From Acridotheres tristis (lineage: Eukaryota > Chordata > Aves > Passeriformes > Sturnidae): 64,000 nt of DNA. Each line of letters opens with the position of its first letter. The first letter of the stretch is position 1. A program made the translations under genes and the position numbers. Positions 42,227-54,500 of the stretch are shown one piece after another. The DNA lies in contig CM072894.1 in NCBI GenBank assembly GCA_037013685.1, forward strand, positions 32,605,029 through 32,669,028. Direction: 5' to 3'. The notes under the pieces were generated by a model, which saw nothing but the letters and a program-made list of their open reading frames with translations, ran no database searches and was not told the DNA's origin.

Positions 42227-42725
42227 TGGGACTGCTGGAGTGGCTGTCTTGAAGCTTTATTTCATCACAATCAGTCTCATTTTACAGAGCCAAGAAAGGG
42301 AGATGGAACAGCCTCAGCTGCTTACAACAACAAAGTTCTCTTTGTTACAAAGTCTTTTAACAACTTTTTAGCCAATAGTATAATATTAAGAGCTGACAAA
42401 TGTTTGCTCAGGCCAATTAATAAAGCTGCATGTATATCTTACTTTGAACAATGCTTGCTTATAATAGCTTAAAACAATGGATAAAGCTTCATTTTTAAGC
42501 TTACATATTCCTACTGTCTTGCTGAACATCTTTTCCTGAAGCCTGTCTCTACACAGCTCACAGCCCTGTTGTTTCTTGTCCTTGCATCTTCGGCATTCTT
42601 GCATTTCTCCATCCTGAGATTTGCTTTCACACAGCCTTCTGAGCGTTCTGTGCTTTTTCTCTTTCCCATTTTCCAGCAGCTCAGGTGCCACACGTTCCCC
42701 TGAGCAGATCAATTTCCTCGAGGCC
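42227..42725 (-). mobile_element. Probable solo LTR of an endogenous retrovirus
   Basis: On the minus strand the right part reads as an LTR U3 region. It is followed by a TTAAAAGACTTTGTAACAAA-type core promoter area and a polyadenylation signal AATAAA (plus-strand 42256-42261), then a short stretch before the likely end. The order (CCAAT-like TATTGGCT, TATA-like TTAAAAG, AATAAA about 110 bases later) fits an avian endogenous-retrovirus LTR, and the words resemble songbird LTR families as I recall them. I see no gag, pol or env sequence beside it, so it would be a solo LTR. The exact TG...CA ends and the target-site duplication could not be fixed, so the borders are approximate. The 113-codon frame inside it is not called. 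Confidence 0.45.
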
Positions 42726-43224
42726 ACTCAATGAACGAATGAGGATGCTGCTGTCCCAAAAATCATGGTTGGGCACTGGTGGCTCACACTAGCAAGAGGC
42801 AAGAAGCCATGAGTGATTCCCAGAGTTAACCTTCACACACACACAGAGGGGCCTGAGCAAGAGAAAACGCCATGGACAGCAGAGCTGCAAAGGCCCATCA
42901 GAAAGACAAATGCTCCTGATGGAAAGAGATCTTTCACCATCAGGTCCTTGGTTTAAACCCATCCAGAAGCCTTGAGATTAAGCAAGGTTAAAGGATTGAA
43001 GTTACTGAGAGCCCAAGGCTCCAAGAGTTTCCTTGTCCTCTGTGTACTTAAAAGGAAAATACAAATACTCTGCAATACTGGCTAAAAGTTTCAGTGAAAC
43101 ATGAATGTCTTTTGAAAACTACAAAAAAATAGAGCTAATACATTTCATGTATGCTCCTGCTTCTAACGGTAAACATGGCCACATTGTCCCAGAAATTAAA
43201 GGAGTTAAAAATTGAGTGGAAAAA

Positions 43225-43290
43225 CGATAATAATAACATATTATTATCATAATAATATAATAAAAAATAACATAACTCATAATAACAAAA
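43225..43290. repeat. (ATA)n-rich low-complexity segment
   Basis: ATAATA and TTATTAT words arranged partly as an inverted repeat (ATAATAATA against TATTATTAT). Simple repeat. Confidence 0.7.
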
Positions 43291-44144
43291 AAATGGAGAA
43301 AGTGGTGACAATGATAAATAAAGAAAAAGATTTGTGATACCAATGCATGTTTCTGTAGCTAATCTCAGAAGTTAATAGCAAAATGTAATCAAATCAAATA
43401 AAAAATGGTGATAGGGACATCATATATACTTAAAGGTCAGTCCCCAGAACATCAATTGCACCTCACACTTCAGAACAAACTCACCAAAACTGTTAACCCC
43501 CATTTGCACTTCAGCTGGAGTACAGATGATTAACAGAGATTTTCTATCACAAATGCTAGCCTCAGAAATAGCAGCACCTTTCAGATATGTCGCCAGGCAT
43601 AAAGATGAAAAGCACCTGCACAAATACCTCTTAAAATGTTTTCTTTACAGGAAATCCTAGGAAATTTAAATATAGGCTCTTTTTCTTCTATTCAGTCAAA
43701 GTTTACATTATCTGAAACTTTCAAAATACCTTTACTTGTGGAGCAGGTAATAATATTGTCTTTTCAAGAGACCGGAATTGCTACATTTTCTGAATGGCTG
43801 TGATTGACTTTTAGTGAAATTGTTACTGGAGCACCTTTATTATCTCTGAGAAATTTTCAGTCTGTCCTTGACTCACATAACCTGGACAATGTCTGTGAGC
43901 TGCCTCAGTGAGGGCAGTGCAGGTCATGGCACACATCTTAAGAAAGGAGTAAGGTCCCTGATTATAGTTAAATATCTGCATCTACAGGACTGGGAAGCAG
44001 GGATTGTACTGACCTCTATTTTGGTGCTTTTGAAATTTCTGCCTTTTTATTATTGTTGCCACTTAATTGGTTGGGAGAGGAATGAGAAAAAAACTTCACA
44101 TGTCAGATGTTAGTAAATTGATTAATGCACTTCTGAAAGACACA

Positions 44145-44182
44145 TAGTTGATATAGGAACCTGTAGTTGATATTGGAACCTG
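44145..44182. repeat. 19-bp tandem duplication
   Basis: TAGTTGATATAGGAACCTG is followed directly by TAGTTGATATTGGAACCTG, one mismatch. Recent slippage duplication. Confidence 0.92.
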
Positions 44183-45710
44183 CATATAACAATACTTCTT
44201 CAACTCTTTTCCTAAAGAGAAATAATATGTACTCCCCACATGCAACAATCAATTTCACAATTCACCATGTTGAAAAATATTTAATTTAGAACTCTTTTTT
44301 TTTTTCTCCCCCCACTAGCGCAAGGTTTTAATGCTGAATCCTGAGTTTTGATGCATGGCTTATTGGATAGATGACAAAACCCAGCATGGCAATTAGCATA
44401 GACAAGTATGAGGGAGCAGAATCAAGCTTTCTTGGCAGCACAGTGAGTGCTATGCCCCAATGGATCCATTTTCTCATTTGCTTGCAGAAACAACTGCACC
44501 ATTTCCTCATGCTGAGTCTCAGTTAGAATTCAGGAGCAAATGGGGAAAAGTCATTGACAAGTTTTTTCCCAGCACAAAAAGTTAACTTAATTTGCTAGGA
44601 GATTGGTTTTTTGTGCAACAAAACCATGATATCTGACATGAGGAGCTTTCTTCTGAGACCTAAATTGTTTTCACCAATTCTTACACCACCATTTGCTTCA
44701 CTCTCCTTAATGGTTCAGTTACCAAATTAGAGGAAAATATTCTCTTATCCCTTTAAAATTCCAGGAATAATTAACCTCAAAAATAAAGTTTTGTTCTACT
44801 TTTGAAAGAATCATTAAGCAATAATGGAAACAATAGACATTTTAATTAAACTTCACTGGAGAGGCAATTCTGGTATTTGCTGAGCTTGTCAGATGCTTTG
44901 ATAGCATTTCCCAGTTTTGCTGGCGTTTTGCTACTTTTTCTCCCTGACCCTCCCTGAACTCTAGCTTTATTTTGGGAATCTTGCTCTTCACAAAGATGTG
45001 CCCAGCAAACTGAGTTTTCATCTTGCTTGCAGACACTTTCTGGCTGCCAGTGTCACCTTGTGCAGTCCAAGTGTGAGGTGCAGGCTGCCCTTCTGAGCTC
45101 ACAGTGGCAGGTCAGGATTCAGAGAAGGACACATCCATCCTTTAGACTTGGTCATTGGCCCTCTCTTTGTATTTCCTCGTGAGCTTCCTGAAGTCCAGGA
45201 ACAAGCCAGATTTCTGAAGGTGTTTCCACCCTGCTTAAAAGGGATTTTACCTTGACATTTGAACCACTTTTACTGACCACCCCAATCTCTGGTCAGGACT
45301 CACAAGTTCTTCAAGGAAATCAAAGGATCTGCTGAGGAAAGGACAAGGAGAAGAAACACCAATATGAGCAACTCTAGATTTTATCTCCTTTTGAATAGTG
45401 CGTACAAGAGCAGAGAAAAAGCACAGTAAGAAGTGGGTGACAGAGGCAGAGCAGTGAATTAAGATGTCAGAAGCAGCAGAGCACGATGAGTTTGGGAAAT
45501 CTGTGTTAGACAAGAGCTGTGCTTGAAATGTGTGATAAGAAGTTGCCAGACAAGGACACACACAGAAGAGTGGTCAGAGATGGGCTTATATTTAGGTGTG
45601 AGGGTGGTTAAACACTAATGGGTTTTGAAATCTCAGAGTAAAATGGGTATCAGGAGCTGAAACCAGAGCAGCTGGTCCATACTCCCAGAGGGAGAATAAA
45701 GAGAACTCAC

Positions 45711-45777
45711 CTTGCACAGAGCCTTTGGGAGCAACAGAAAGAAACGCTGCTGCCAAAGCCTGCCATGCTCCCACTGT
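45711..45777 (-). other. Candidate 67-nt exon (splice signals only)
   Basis: On the minus strand a pyrimidine-rich segment ending TTGTGTGTGCAG precedes 67 bases that end CTGTGCAAG, followed by GTGAGT, a consensus donor. More than one frame is open across it, so coding status cannot be told. It could be an exon of a non-coding RNA or a chance pairing of signals. Confidence 0.2.
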
Positions 45778-48700
45778 CTGCACACACAACATGATGAAGG
45801 CACCCATACAAGTCTCTGTTAGTGGCACAGACCTCCTAAAAATGCTGCTGAGGTTTTTTTAAGTCTTGGGTAGCCACGTCCAGAGGTAAAAGCAGAAAGA
45901 AAGGGGACAGCTCAGATGCAGTGCAACAATTAGACCTTCTCACCCAGTCAGGTAACAGAGTGTAAGAAAAAGCCTTACAACTTCTCGTGGGGAGGTGGAA
46001 ACCTGGGTTAGACAGGTATATCAAGGTACTATTAAAAAGGATCTTAGAAAAGTACTAAAAATTGTACTAGGAGATTATTGTGAACAGGGAGTTATAAGTA
46101 ATCAATAATTGTCTGGATGTGAAGAAAACCTTGGCTGTAAAAAATCACCCAAAGGAAAAAGCTATTTACTGTATTATAAAAACTAGTCCTTTAAGATCAA
46201 TGTCTATTGTAGATCTCATAACTTCTTTCTGCAGTTATCCAAAAATTTCAGTTACAATTTGTCCATTGCAGCTATGGTAAAAATAGAAATAAACATTTTT
46301 TATCCTCTTCTACCAGCTGTTTAAAGAATGGCATTCAGTTCTCATAAAATAAATGAAAAATACAGAAATAATATGTTTGGGTTTTTAAAATTTCACTAAA
46401 GAGAAAATAATTTGTTACTTGAAAATTACAGTTTTCAAACACCAGGAGCTTAATTTCTGATCAGGTGATTTTAATGGGAGTGACACTGGATTACTGCCAG
46501 GCATTGCATGAAAAATATCCCCTTAAGTGTCTTCATTATAATTATGAAAACGGTGCAGTTCAGCTAAATCTAAAAAACTTATCCCTAAGTAATCTCGCCA
46601 TGACTTTTCATTATGGTGCATTAGTTTAAAGCACACATTGAACCCAGGCCAAATCAATACTTGATTCAAAGAGGAAGAATGGGAAGTTTTGTAAAAGTCT
46701 GGAGGTGTCAGCATCTGAACATCTCTTTTTTCCAATAAACATGCATTGCAATAACATTTTCTATCTGAGAAAACATCTGGTTGGCAGGTTCTAAATACAC
46801 AAAACCCAAACCTGACGCAGAATGCCTTATATAAAGTCTGAAATCCAGCTGAGACCCACAGCTGCAGGAGGGACATTTGAATAACAGAATAAATAGGGGA
46901 CCATTTTCTGGCTGACCAGCTCATTTCTCAACTCGTGTAATTTGAGAAGTGCCGAGTTTTCCCTTCCAAATCTTCCATCATCCAGAGCACACCTAGCAGA
47001 GTCTGATCTAATCCTTCCAGGAGTTAATTTCCTTTGTGTTCAGCAAAACGTTCAAGACTCCCTATTTAATCTTTTGTCTGTTATGTGAGCTTTTAGAATG
47101 GGTTCAGAGGGTAAGGCAGTTTTTACATCACGTGTTTTAACTGTTTATTCTGATCTATGTGAAATCTCAGTCAAATATTTTACTTTATTTTGAAATCCTA
47201 TTTTTATGTTTTTTTTCAATAACATTAACAAATATTGTGTTAGTGCACAGCTAAAACATTAGCATTAAATACATGTAAAACACCTGGATGATTTCTAGTC
47301 TGAACTACACCTTCAGTTATTGCTGTTTAACAGTCATCAATCCCTGGGAATTGGAGGAGAGTTCAATTTTTCTTCCTAATTTCTCCCTTAGACATTTTCA
47401 GCTTTCAGACTCTGTGGCCTTTTGGGGGAATATTCTCCTTTCTGGACATACATGTTACAGTGCTGTGGCCATGGAAACTGGAGTCCCAAACAAGAAAGAA
47501 AAGCAGAACAGGAGTTTTTGCCTCCTCCAAGACCCAGCAATAAGTCCCAAATCATCTTCTGCTCTTCCCTTCTCTTCCAGATAATTGTTTGCTTCCAACT
47601 ATTTATTTTTTCTCTTGAAATGGTTTAGTTTTCATCTTAGTTTTCAAGTATTTTTAAAGTATAAAGATTGATTACATTCTCTCCCTTTCTTTTTAGCTGC
47701 CATTTGTCACTGTTGTGAAAAACATCAGCATGAAGGCTGCTTCTATTAAATGGGAAACACTATAATTCCAATGCAATTTGTCCTTGTATAAGGAACAAAA
47801 AAAAAAATAAAAAGGGAGAAATAGCATTTCTTCCATAGCTAGATTTCATTTCCCCACATAAATCCACACCTTCACACATCCCACCCACACATCACACATG
47901 CTGCCGAGTTAGTGAAATGCCACAGACTACAAGCAAATATTTTAGAAACAATTGCATTTATCTTGTGAATGGCACCCTCTGATTAGCTTCCTTATAATCG
48001 ATCACACTGATATCTGATTCACAAAAGCCCAGTTATGCCTCTGTAAGAGCAATTAGATGGAGACCTTAAAAGAACAGATTAAAAGGTTTGGATACTTGGA
48101 GAGAGTAATTTAAACATATTTAAAGGAAATTACTTTTTAATTTTATGTATTCATCTATTTGTAAGTTAATGAAATTAATGAGGCAAGAAATGAAATGGAA
48201 ATTCCACAACTTTGCATTTCTATAGTTAGTTTGTTTGCCACAAGCAAGCACAGAAAACCATATTTACTACCATTCTGGAGCTAAAAAAAATAAATAGTCT
48301 AATTGCAAGAGTAATTCTATCACGTATTCTGCCCTTTTTCTCTCATATAATCTACAAATATCCTAAATATCTCCCTGAAGGAGTCTCTGTTGGCCAGCAT
48401 GAGGCTGAAATTCTACTGTAAATGTGTGTACAGTGATCCTGGAAAAATCAAGCATTTCTATTAAGATTGGTTTTTTCCCTTCTGCAAACAATATCTGCTC
48501 AGCTTTCTGTGTCAACCTAACTTTGAAATGAATCATTTGTGGAGCTGAAAGCTGTGGCCTAAGAACTGTGAAAAAAGCAGTTTTCAGAAGATATGTGTGT
48601 ACTTGAAGTGTTTTCTTCCTGCTGCAGATGGGGAGAGATTTGCTCGTTTCTTTCGTCTTAGCTTGGAAAAATCAACACAATCAAAATAAATATAAGAAAT

Positions 48701-51180
48701 GGGCTGAAAGTCAGCCTGCAGCTCCTTTGCAATCACTGAACATCCATAAGTTTTGATCAAGCACCCAAGCTAAGGAAGAATTCCAGTGATTGATTAGCCC
48801 AGGTACTCTAACGAGGTAGCTGGGCAGCATCTCCTCCTGCTGACATCTTCTACAGGTCATTCTTGGTGGGCTGAATTCTTTCGCTTATAAAAAAATCATA
48901 GTTCACATTCCCAATGCAGAGACACACTAATATACACAGGGAATTAAGTTTTAGGGTCTTAGGTTGGGTTATGATGTTTATATAGGTGGTTTTGCTGTAG
49001 GCAGGATCACACCTCTGGGTTAGGATGGGCTATGGGAGGAGATAGGAGGCTCCTGACAGACACTGGCTGATATTTTTTGTTCTTTAGGCCCAAAAATCCA
49101 TTGTCAGTGAGTGCAGACACAGAGCAAGAGAAAACTGACAGTGTTGAAATTATGCAGGAACAGGAACCACCACTCCTAAAAATTCTCCTCAGAAATGTTA
49201 GGAAAGTCATTAAATAAAGCCTTACTCAAGGAGCTGCTGATATTTGATAAAATCCTGAACCTCAGGATCTGACATTATTGCTCATGAATTGGGAGCCACT
49301 TGCTTGAATCCTAAGCCCCTTTTGAGAATATGCTTGGAAGGATCAAAAAGGGGAACAAGCAAAGCATCAAAATCTGAATAATTACATCTAAAGTGAAAGG
49401 GAGTCAGTGTAAATATTCAAAGAAAGTGACATTAGTAGACTTTAGGTCTTGTGAGGAACAAAATGATAACTTTTGAGAAGAGCAAGGAAAATACATTATC
49501 AGGGCAGATGTCCCAAGCTAATATAACACCAACAGAACACATTTTACTTTTACTGGAAGCCATGAAACACTTAATTTAAAGGATCAAGTTGGCAAGAAGA
49601 CTTTTTATTAGTTATATCTAATTACAAGTAATTGCTGTAGTATTAAACAGGTAGTATAGCAAAAAATGTCATTTATTGTTATGAGATTCTGTGTAGTTTA
49701 AAGCTCTGTTTAATAATACCAACAAAAGTGATAATAACAATAATGTACAAAACATTAGCAGGAAGCTTATGAGGTCATTGTCCCTCTTGTCCTGCTCAGA
49801 AGGAATCCTCCTGGCAATTTTGGGTCTCTAATCAGACTCAAACAAATAGAAAGTCTCTAAGTTGCAACGTTTGGGTCTCAGCCCATCAAATATGGATGTT
49901 TTCAACCTTGTCTGTATCTCTTGCTCTTGATCCCTCATCCTTGGAGACCAGGGTGCAGCATGGCACCATCCCTAGGATCCAAGCATGGGAACATTCTTTA
50001 TATCTTCTTTGAAGAGGATGGTTTAAACCAGGTGGGTTCTTTTAGATAAACCAACTCCTTTAAAATGAATGGCTGGAAACACAGCACTTCAAAAGCAGCA
50101 GACATTTGGCTTTAGCTGCTCATTAGTCGTTCTTTGGCTGGGGTAACAAAGGCATCAATCTGGATTTGATTGGGAAATCCTGTAGGTATTTATTCTCCTG
50201 CCTTCCCCCACTATATATATACACATATACCCTGACCCTCCACTCCCTCCTGTACCTCATTTCTCTCCTGCTAACCAGGAATCCAAAATCTCACCTGACC
50301 TGTGAGTTCTCTTCCTCTTCCACTCATGCCCCACTGCAATGTTGCCCGGAATGCTGACTGTGTTTCAGCTCTGGTGGTGGTCCACGTGCCTGAATGGTCA
50401 TCAAGCTTTAACAACTTCCCATCATTTCCAGCCAAAATTATGCTGATGGAAAACTGCACAGAACTCAGATGTATCACAGCATCAAATTAGGGAACAATTT
50501 TAGACTTCCACCCAAAATTCATAAATTCAGCATAAACAGATTCCTGAAGCCATTCCTGTTAAGTCAACTGTGAATATCTGTGGGTAAGTGCAATTGCTTA
50601 TGTAAGTAGAATAAACAAATAAAATAACAGATGACATCATACCTTTAGTTACATAAAAATAAACCTTCAAAGTAGAAATAGGATTCAGTACATATTTGTG
50701 TGAAGACAGAATCTTGCTCAACATCTTAAAAAACATTTAAGCACATGGAAAATGCCCAGCAGGGCAAGGGTTCATCCCCCTGTTTGCAGCCCACTGGCCA
50801 CACTGAAAATCTCAGGCCTTGCTATGCAAGAAACTTGACTTGGAGAGGGTTTGGACCAAATTGGGTCAGCTGCATGTTACAAAAAAATTCTACTGAAATA
50901 AATCTCTTATTGTATATTCGATTTTAGATTTGAAGGATAAACCCTTTTAAAGTTTAAATCTAGCCAAATTTTTACTTCCTTTATGATCTTTATATTATTT
51001 TTACAGAGAGATATTTTGACTTCAGAGCCTGTAAGCCAACAAAATATCATGATATTCTCACCTGCACAAATTATTATATGTAAAGTCATGCTATCTTCTT
51101 TGATGCTTTCTCATTGAAATTGGCATAATTGATATTAAATATATTGACATCTGTGTGATTTTAGGTGCATCAGTGCATCC

Positions 51181-51220
51181 TTAGGTATTTATTATTTTTG
51201 TTAGGTATTTATTATTTTTG
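51181..51220. repeat. Perfect 20-bp tandem duplication
   Basis: TTAGGTATTTATTATTTTTG occurs twice with no mismatch and no gap. The identity implies a very recent event or an allele-specific duplication. Confidence 0.97.
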
Positions 51221-52270
51221 TATTTCTCATTGCTAGATTGTTTTTCTTGGCAGCTTTCTCACCTCTGCTCACGTCATTGTCTGATACAATTAATCAGCAG
51301 GAAATGCTGGTCTCTACAGTCACTGACTCATAAATATTATAAACACTCCTTCATTGCACCCTGAGAATATAAAAATAACGATATCAAAGTGTATTTCTAT
51401 GAGTCGCGCAGTTACTTCTAAGGAACCAAAAATACATCCTTTTTCATGGAAAAAAAAAATGGATCTTTTTGGCAGAGTTTGATTTCCAGAGAAAGAAGTC
51501 GCTATATCTCTGTAATTCTACTTGTTCTTCATTTGCTTCATGGATGATTATATTCAGATTATGGATATTATAATGACTGAATCTTTATTTCAATGACAGT
51601 TTGAGAATGAACTATCTAAATTCACTCAACAGAAAATAAATTCATAGCAAATAACAAAGTATCTTTGTCTTACAAAGCAAACTAAAAAATCTTCCTCGAG
51701 AAGAAGTATGGAATGTTTTCAAAATACTAATTTAGAAAATTGGATGCTCATATTTGTTTCTTACATTTCAGGCTGGTCTGCAAGTGGAATCACTTCTCAA
51801 CCAAAGCAGGAAAGAGAAAGAATAAAATTTTCAGGAATACTTACAGTAAACCTAAGCAAAAATATTTATTTTTCACTTTGAAAATAATTAACAATAGTGA
51901 TATAAACCCATGTCAGTTCCTGCTTTTGTGTTTTCCAATATATTGGCAACTTTTGCAGTGTAATCTTAGGTCCACTGAAGTCCATAGTACAAAATAAAAT
52001 CCCTCAGTGGATAAACACAAGCACACTGTGAAAAAAGTGGTACTCTGAAAATGAAGACCTTGAAAATACAACAGACTTTTTCTTTCATCCTGGTTTAGCA
52101 TTTTTACCTTAGTGAGCCCTCAGAAACCTTCAGCTTATTTTTTCATGGAAATTATGAACAACTTTCTCTGTCTTTTCTTTTAATCATCCACCAATGCAGA
52201 AGACAACTCTTCTTATTTGCAAAGCAGAGCTTTAGAGCTATTATTTCTCCCCCCAAAAACATAATATAGG

Positions 52271-52282
52271 CAGCAGCAGCAG
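52271..52282. repeat. (CAG)4 trinucleotide run
   Basis: Four CAG units, too short to be unstable. Noted only because trinucleotide tracts can expand. Confidence 0.8.
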
Positions 52283-53574
52283 CAAACTGCTTTTGTGATC
52301 TTCACATTTTGCTCCAAAATACTGCAATCTTTGAAATAAATGCTGGAGCTGGACAAGTCCTACATTCACAATCCCCTCAATAAGGCTAAGATTTCTTTAG
52401 TGGTCCCTGCCAATAAGACATGACATTTATTTTGGCCAGGATTCATATGTGTTGACAAGGGAATGAGCAAAGTCCTAACCCACTTTACACAGGCCATGAA
52501 ATATTCCCATCAAAGGGCTGCACTGCTAAACGAAGACTGATGTTAAGAGGTGAAGAATGCTGTATAAGCATGATTCCTTGGAGCAATTATAACCTTCAAA
52601 AGGCAACCGTAAAACAGGATTTAATCTACAATAAGAAATAAAAGACCTACATTCTTGGGTCACATATGAGATAAAGCTCAAATTCTGCATTTTTAATTTT
52701 TCTCCCAAGAAATGATTTGAAGAACATCCACTTTATTCAAATGCCAGACCTAAAGCTTTCCAAGCTAATACACTGCTTCCTTTGATCCTACTTTGGCGCA
52801 GGCACAATCTGCCTCATTGTAATCTGAATCCTCTCTTTTGTTTTCTGTTTAACATCAGACACTTTATGAGAAGAATAAAAGGCTTTATTCTGTTCCATAC
52901 AGGTCTCAAAAACCTCTTCTCTCCATCCTTTGGCTTTACCTCTGAAACTGGCAGCTCTCACAAGTATAAGACTCCAGCTATGATTTTCCAGGGATTTCTG
53001 GAAGTTTCCCTGTCCCACAGCTCTTGTGTTCACAAACCTGCAGTTTGGCACCATAAAATACCCTCTGTCCTTACCTTGTGGAAAACACTAAATATATACA
53101 AGGATTAAATACTTCCAGTTCTCCATCACATCAAGATGGTTGAGTTGAGGTTGCTGCCATGAACTCAGACCCTCAGATTTTTCACCCTGACCTCCAAGAA
53201 GTCAAGCTTTGCATCTGAGCTTGCTATCATTGACCAAAGCTAGGATTTGTGGCTGAACTTCTCTGCATCAAGGAATCATCACTCCTTTTCTGAGACAAGC
53301 TGGGCTTTGCAAAATCACCAGCACTCACAATTTCAAAAAATGTCATAAATTTCCACCATGTAGTCATTAAATATTGCTCAGGCTCTTGAGCCACCTGTGA
53401 CAGAGCAGAGTCCAGTTCTGCACACAGAGCAATGTCACAGTGCCCAGTAAGGGGTGTTTTTGGAAAACAAATCCCACAAAAAACAAGTCCATCCCTGCAA
53501 GTGACCACTTCAGATGGTACAAAAAGGGTTTTGTGATTTATTAATCCTTGGGGCCATCTATCTGCTGCTACAGC

Positions 53575-53680
53575 AGAATCACAGAACAGTTTGGATTGCA
53601 AAGGACCCTAAAAGTCATCTGGTTCCAACCTCCTCCATGGACAGGGACACCTCCCACCAGACCAGGTTGCTCAATGTGTC
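53575..53680 (-). mobile_element. CR1 LINE, short 3' end, minus orientation
   Basis: Reads as the reverse complement of the CR1 tail: AGAATCACAGAACAGTTTGG, ATTGCAAAGGACCCTAAAAG, TCATCTGGTTCCAACCTCC, CCATGGACAGGGACACCTCC and CACCAGACCAGGTTGCTCAA. Only about 105 bases remain. The AGAATCACAGAA border is the usual CR1 3' terminus. Confidence 0.93.
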
Positions 53681-54388
53681 ATCACATCTTTCATTACCTC
53701 TTGTCAGAAAATCTGTGTATTGCTCCTCACCAATGAACAATACTCCTTTTAATTACTCTTAAGATATGTTTGGCTCAGGTTTTCCTGACTACTTTGAAAG
53801 AAAACTCTACAGTTTTTAATTTGTTTTTGTTTATATCTCACTGCCACAATTTCAAGGAGGATGGACATGTCTGTATTATGGAGAAATCCCTGCATGGCTG
53901 AGAATTTAGCAATTTGACTGTGCAAACCAAATATTTTTCTGAGTGCAAAAGCACTGCACATTCTTGCCTCACTTGTTCAGAGGAATATAAATGAGTGGGT
54001 CAGATGGGAATCTTTATTCTGTCATTTTTAAATATCTACTAATGAAGCAATTGTCAGAAGGCTGAGTCATAATGTAAATGTGTTTCTGACCAAAGGTCTG
54101 ACTACTCCAGCACACTTCAGAATATCCGGAGGAGTACATCTAATCTGCATCCACTTTAGTTATTCATCAGACTCCTGCAATTATCTCAAGAGTGCTGGAA
54201 GGAAACAAGCGGGCACAGGGAAATTCTTGGAGTAAATTTTGATCTAACTGAACTGGACCTGCTACTTCTACTACAAGAAGAAAGATTCTTTATGGAAGCC
54301 AAAAACAATTACAGCAGAATATGTAATAGTTCATCCTGGCATCAGAAAGGTGGCTAACAAGTGTTTGTTTTCAGCATAAAGACTGTCT
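53681..54388. other. Unique spacer between two CR1 tails
   Basis: About 700 bases of AT-rich unique DNA with no exon or repeat recognised. Confidence 0.6.
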
Positions 54389-54500
54389 TAGAATCACAGA
54401 ACAATTTCTCTTAGAAGGAACCTTTAAAGGTCACCTAGTCCTACTCCCTGCAATGAGAAGGGACATCTTCAATCACATCAGGCTGCTCAGAGCCCTGCCT
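54389..54500 (-). mobile_element. CR1 LINE, short 3' end, minus orientation
   Basis: TAGAATCACAGAACAATTT, AGAAGGAACCTTTAAAGGTC, ACCTAGTCCTACTCCCTGCA, AGAAGGGACATCTTCAATCA and CATCAGGCTGCTCAGAGCCC correspond in order to the reversed CR1 tail. It differs from the copy at 53575 (CTTCAATCACATCAGG in place of CTCCCACCAGACCAGG), so it represents another CR1 subfamily and a separate insertion, not a duplication of its neighbour. Confidence 0.9.

Larger units (their letters stand above)
42726..53574. other. Long unique non-coding stretch with simple repeats
   Basis: About 11 kb without a confident gene. It contains an ATA-rich segment at 43225-43290, poly-T at 44294-44305, a 19-bp duplication at 44145-44182, a 20-bp duplication at 51181-51220 and (CAG)4 at 52271-52282. 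Two places have exon-like splice signals, 45711-45777 (minus) and 47697-47765 (plus). The stretch 47930-48250 has the look of a conserved non-coding element. Open frames up to 133 codons (46523-46924, minus) lack domain support. Confidence 0.55.

Noticed and set aside
45540..46030. Possible second LTR
   Set aside because: No polyadenylation signal or TATA-like element in LTR order, and no terminal TG...CA pair that could be supported.
46523..46924. 133-codon minus-strand open frame with several cysteines
   Set aside because: No cysteine spacing of a known family, no consensus splice sites at its ends.
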